DNA from: Bradyrhizobium sp. CB82
GTDB lineage: Bacteria; Pseudomonadota; Alphaproteobacteria; Rhizobiales; Xanthobacteraceae
Assembly: GCF_029714405.1 (NCBI RefSeq)
Contig: NZ_CP121650.1
Span: 1,865,001-1,929,000, forward strand
Direction: 5' to 3'
Length of the DNA: 64,000 nucleotides
Part shown: positions 60,349 to 64,000 of the stretch, in pieces
How positions within the stretch are numbered: position 1 is the stretch's first letter
Layout: every line of letters starts with the position of its first letter
Position numbers and translations under genes: made by a program
The notes under the pieces: model-generated
Seen by the model: the letters and a program-made list of their open reading frames with translations, nothing else
Database searches by the model: none
What the model was told of the DNA's origin: nothing

Positions 60349-60999
60349 TCAGGCGCTCGCTGCGATGCTCGCGGGATCGTCGATATCGGCCGGCCGCCAG
60401 TCCATCGACACGAAGCCCGGCGCCTGCTCGACCCGCTTCAGCCAGGCCCGGATCGCGGGGAAGGTCGAGAGGTCGAAGTCGCAGCGGTCGGCGAGGTGGG
60501 TGTAGCCGTACAGCGCGATGTCGGCGACGGTGAGCTGGCGGGCGGCGAAATACTCAGCAGTCTTGAGGTGATTTTCCATCACTTGGAGCGCGCCATAGCC
60601 GCGCTCCATCCAGTCCTCCAGCGCGTGCGTCTGGAGGTCGCGGCCGCCCTTGACCAGCGACAACCAGAAATAGGCGGCACCGATATTGGGCTCAAGCGCG
60701 TGCTGCTCGAAGAACATCCATTGCAGCGCTTCGGCGCGGTCGATGCGTTGCTCCGGCGCGAGAGGCGTGCCGCCGGCCACGTACCAGAGGATTGCGTTGG
60801 ATTCGGCAAGGTAGCGGTCGTCGCCAACCTCGAGCAACGGCACCTGGCCGGAAGGATTCTTCGCAAGAAAATCCGGCGTGCGGCTCTCCCCGCGCAGAAT
60901 GTCGATCTCGATTGCCTGGTAGGGCAAGTTCAACAGCGCCAGCGCAAGGCGGACCTTGTAGCTGTTGCCGGAGCGTTGCATCGAATAGAGCTTGTACAT
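60349..60999 (-). CDS. Glutathione S-transferase family protein
   Basis: A 216-residue protein: YSMQRSGNSYKVRLALALLN (catalytic-site Ser in RSGNS), NPSGQVPLLEVGDDRYLAES, NAILWYVAGGTPLAPEQRID and the C-terminal helices (LKTAEYFAARQLTVADIALY; GYTHLADRCDFDLSTFPAIR). SxxGQVPxLExxDxxxLxESxAIL is the GSH-binding pattern. Subgroup and substrate unknown. Single gene. Confidence 0.9.
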   Translation of the reverse strand: MYKLYSMQRSGNSYKVRLALALLNLPYQAIEIDILRGESRTPDFLAKNPSGQVPLLEVGDDRYLAESNAILWYVAGGTPLAPEQRIDRAEALQWMFFEQHALEPNIGAAYFWLSLVKGGRDLQTHALEDWMERGYGALQVMENHLKTAEYFAARQLTVADIALYGYTHLADRCDFDLSTFPAIRAWLKRVEQAPGFVSMDWRPADIDDPASIAASA

Positions 61000-62747
<1,748 letters not shown>

Positions 62748-62764
62748 ACCGCCAGATGAACGAA

Positions 62765-62793
62765 AAGGCCCGCGTCGAAGCGGGCCTTTTTTA
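62765..62793 (+). terminator. Rho-independent terminator of the aminotransferase gene
   Basis: AAGGCCCGC, GTCGAA, GCGGGCCTTTTTT: a perfect nine-pair stem and T run, 18 bases after the stop. Confidence 0.85.
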
Positions 62794-62900
62794 TCGCACC
62801 CGATCTGGCACCAGCAGGACTCTTGTGGCATAGAGCGTTGCGTGCGTCGTCGCGCCGCTATCAATCTCTGATGGTATCGCATCATAGCCGGAGACCCTCC

Positions 62901-63383
62901 ATGCACCGTTCACTCCTCCTTGCCGGGCTTACCGCAATCGGCCTCGTGGCGTTCGTCGCCGGCGCCAGCGCGCAGCAGCAGCGGATGGTGCGCGTCGGTG
63001 TGCTCGAATGCCGTGGTGGCGCCAGCGTCGGCTTCGTGGTGGGATCGGTGACCAATCTCGGTTGCGTGCTGCGCGCCGACGGTGTGCCGGAGGACCGTTA
63101 CGTCGCGACCATTCGCAAAGTCGGTCTCGACCTCGGCATCACGCAGGAGACGGCGCTGACATGGGGCGTGTTCGCGCCGGTCGATCGGCTTGGGCCGGGC
63201 GATCTCTCGGGCGACTATGCCGGCGCGCAAGGTAGCGCGTCGGTCGGCGTCGGCTTAGGGGGCAACGTGCTGGTCGGCGGCTCCAACAATTCGATCGCGC
63301 TCCAGCCACTCAGCGTGCAGGGCCAGGTCGGACTCAACGTCGCCGCGGGCCTCGAAAGCCTGGAACTGCGGCCGGGTCGTTAA
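62901..63383 (+). CDS. DUF992 secreted protein
   Basis: A 160-residue precursor: MHRSLLLAGLTAIGLVAFVA-GASAQ signal, then RMVRVGVLECRGGASVGFVV, GSVTNLGCVLRADGVPEDRY, VATIRKVGLDLGITQETALT and VGVGLGGNVLVGGSNNSIAL. The VGxLxCxGxxxxGxVxGSxxxLxCxFR pattern, with two cysteines, and Gly-rich end are the DUF992 family. Periplasmic; function unknown. Start at 62901 chosen over the longer upstream frame. Confidence 0.9.
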   Translation: MHRSLLLAGLTAIGLVAFVAGASAQQQRMVRVGVLECRGGASVGFVVGSVTNLGCVLRADGVPEDRYVATIRKVGLDLGITQETALTWGVFAPVDRLGPGDLSGDYAGAQGSASVGVGLGGNVLVGGSNNSIALQPLSVQGQVGLNVAAGLESLELRPGR

Positions 63384-63511
63384 CGGTCAGACACGTTTGG
63401 GCGACGACGCACCGCAGCGACGTTTCGCGCTTGCCAAAACGAAGGGACCGGCAGAGCATCGACCTTTGCCGACCCAATCACGGGCCGAGCTCCACATGAA
63501 GGAGGCGGCGA

Positions 63512-64000
63512 ATGGGACAAGACGTCAGAAGTCCCCGAGGTCCACGGTGCATTGCGCTTGTGGGCCCTTTCCAAAGCGGTAAAACCACTCTTCTCGAAGC
63601 GATTTTGGCACGAACGGGCGCAATCCCGCGTGCCGGCAGCGTCGACGCCGGTACTTCGGTGGGCGACGCGACGCCAGAGGCCCGCCTTCACAAGATGACC
63701 GTGGGCCTGACGGCTGCGACCACGAGTTTCATGGGCGACAGCTACACCTTCCTCGATTGTCCGGGTTCCGTTGAGTTCGCTCACGACATGCGCGCGGCGC
63801 TGCCTGCGATCGACGCTGCTGTCGTGGTCTGCGAGGCCGACGAGAAGAAGCTGCCGCAGCTTCAGATCATCCTGCGCGAGCTGGAGGAGATGAAGATCCC
63901 GCGCTTTCTGTTCCTCAACAAGATCGATCGCGCCAATAAGCGCATCCGCGAGACGCTCGAGACGTTGCAACCGGCCTCTCGCGTGCCGCTGGTGCTGCGC
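63512..64000 (+). CDS. fusA: Elongation factor G-like GTPase, N-terminal part (runs off window)
   Basis: The first 163 residues of a translation-GTPase: RCIALVGPFQSGKTTLLEAI (P loop), FLDCPGSVEFAHDMRAALPA (DxxG region) and FLFLNKIDRANKRIRETLET (NKxD). Compared with canonical EF-G (AHIDAGKTTTTERIL), the G1 motif is GPFQSGKT and the switch I region (VDAGTSVGDATPEARLHKMT) is changed, marking it as the rhizobial EF-G paralogue often annotated fusA-like. The frame continues past 64000. AAGGAGGCGGCG precedes the ATG at 63512. Confidence 0.85.
   Translation, partial: MGQDVRSPRGPRCIALVGPFQSGKTTLLEAILARTGAIPRAGSVDAGTSVGDATPEARLHKMTVGLTAATTSFMGDSYTFLDCPGSVEFAHDMRAALPAIDAAVVVCEADEKKLPQLQIILRELEEMKIPRFLFLNKIDRANKRIRETLETLQPASRVPLVLR

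Overview
The window is GC-rich alphaproteobacterial DNA, most likely Bradyrhizobium or a close relative. This rests on recognition of many small proteins typical of that genus, rhizobial-type gene order around groESL, uvrB and an EF-G paralogue, and the insertion-sequence mix; no database was searched.

There are two zones. Positions 1 to about 36,400 are an accessory, island-like region: short genes of unknown function, many broken genes, and insertion sequences of the IS110 (one intact, three remnants), IS91, IS66, IS256 and IS1-like types. It also holds a 1-kb inverted repeat (16424-17443 and 21055-22073), a truncated integrase, and a phage-like run of overlapping minus-strand genes (32163-35471). 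Intact cargo includes an oxalate/formate-type MFS transporter, a Crp/Fnr regulator, a groES-groEL operon, a fatty-acid-hydroxylase-type protein, a PilZ protein and a GYD protein. Positions 36,500-64,000 look like ordinary chromosome: two MaoC proteins, outer-membrane proteins, SnoaL-like proteins, UvrB, a LysR regulator, a TauE/SafE permease, two GSTs, a DUF1800-DUF1501 pair, an aldo/keto reductase, a PAS sensor, a PLP aminotransferase, DUF992 and the start of an EF-G paralogue. A smaller foreign-looking patch (43.2-46.5 kb), with an AT-rich acetyltransferase gene, lies between two copies of a dead SEC-C gene.

The most interesting signal is a short leader element found seven times (one copy through the inverted duplication) in the first 22 kb. 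It has a 5' block like CGGTGACTGAGAG, a variable spacer, and a 3' block GCGCTCCCGCC. In five copies it ends 18-22 nt before the start codon of a very small gene; in the two duplicated copies the distance is 37 nt. The CUCCCGCC part is complementary to the local Shine-Dalgarno, and the upstream GAG could pair with the same CUC. This looks like a two-state RNA switch controlling translation of a set of microproteins, including a pair of tiny membrane proteins sharing a W-[IL]-V-P-P-V motif. That reading is inference.

Decay is visible throughout the accessory zone: nonsense or frameshift changes in DUF1488, cupin, DUF6894, DUF2061, TonB-receptor, DNA-ligase, recombinase, SEC-C and transposase genes. 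No tRNA, rRNA or CRISPR array was recognised.
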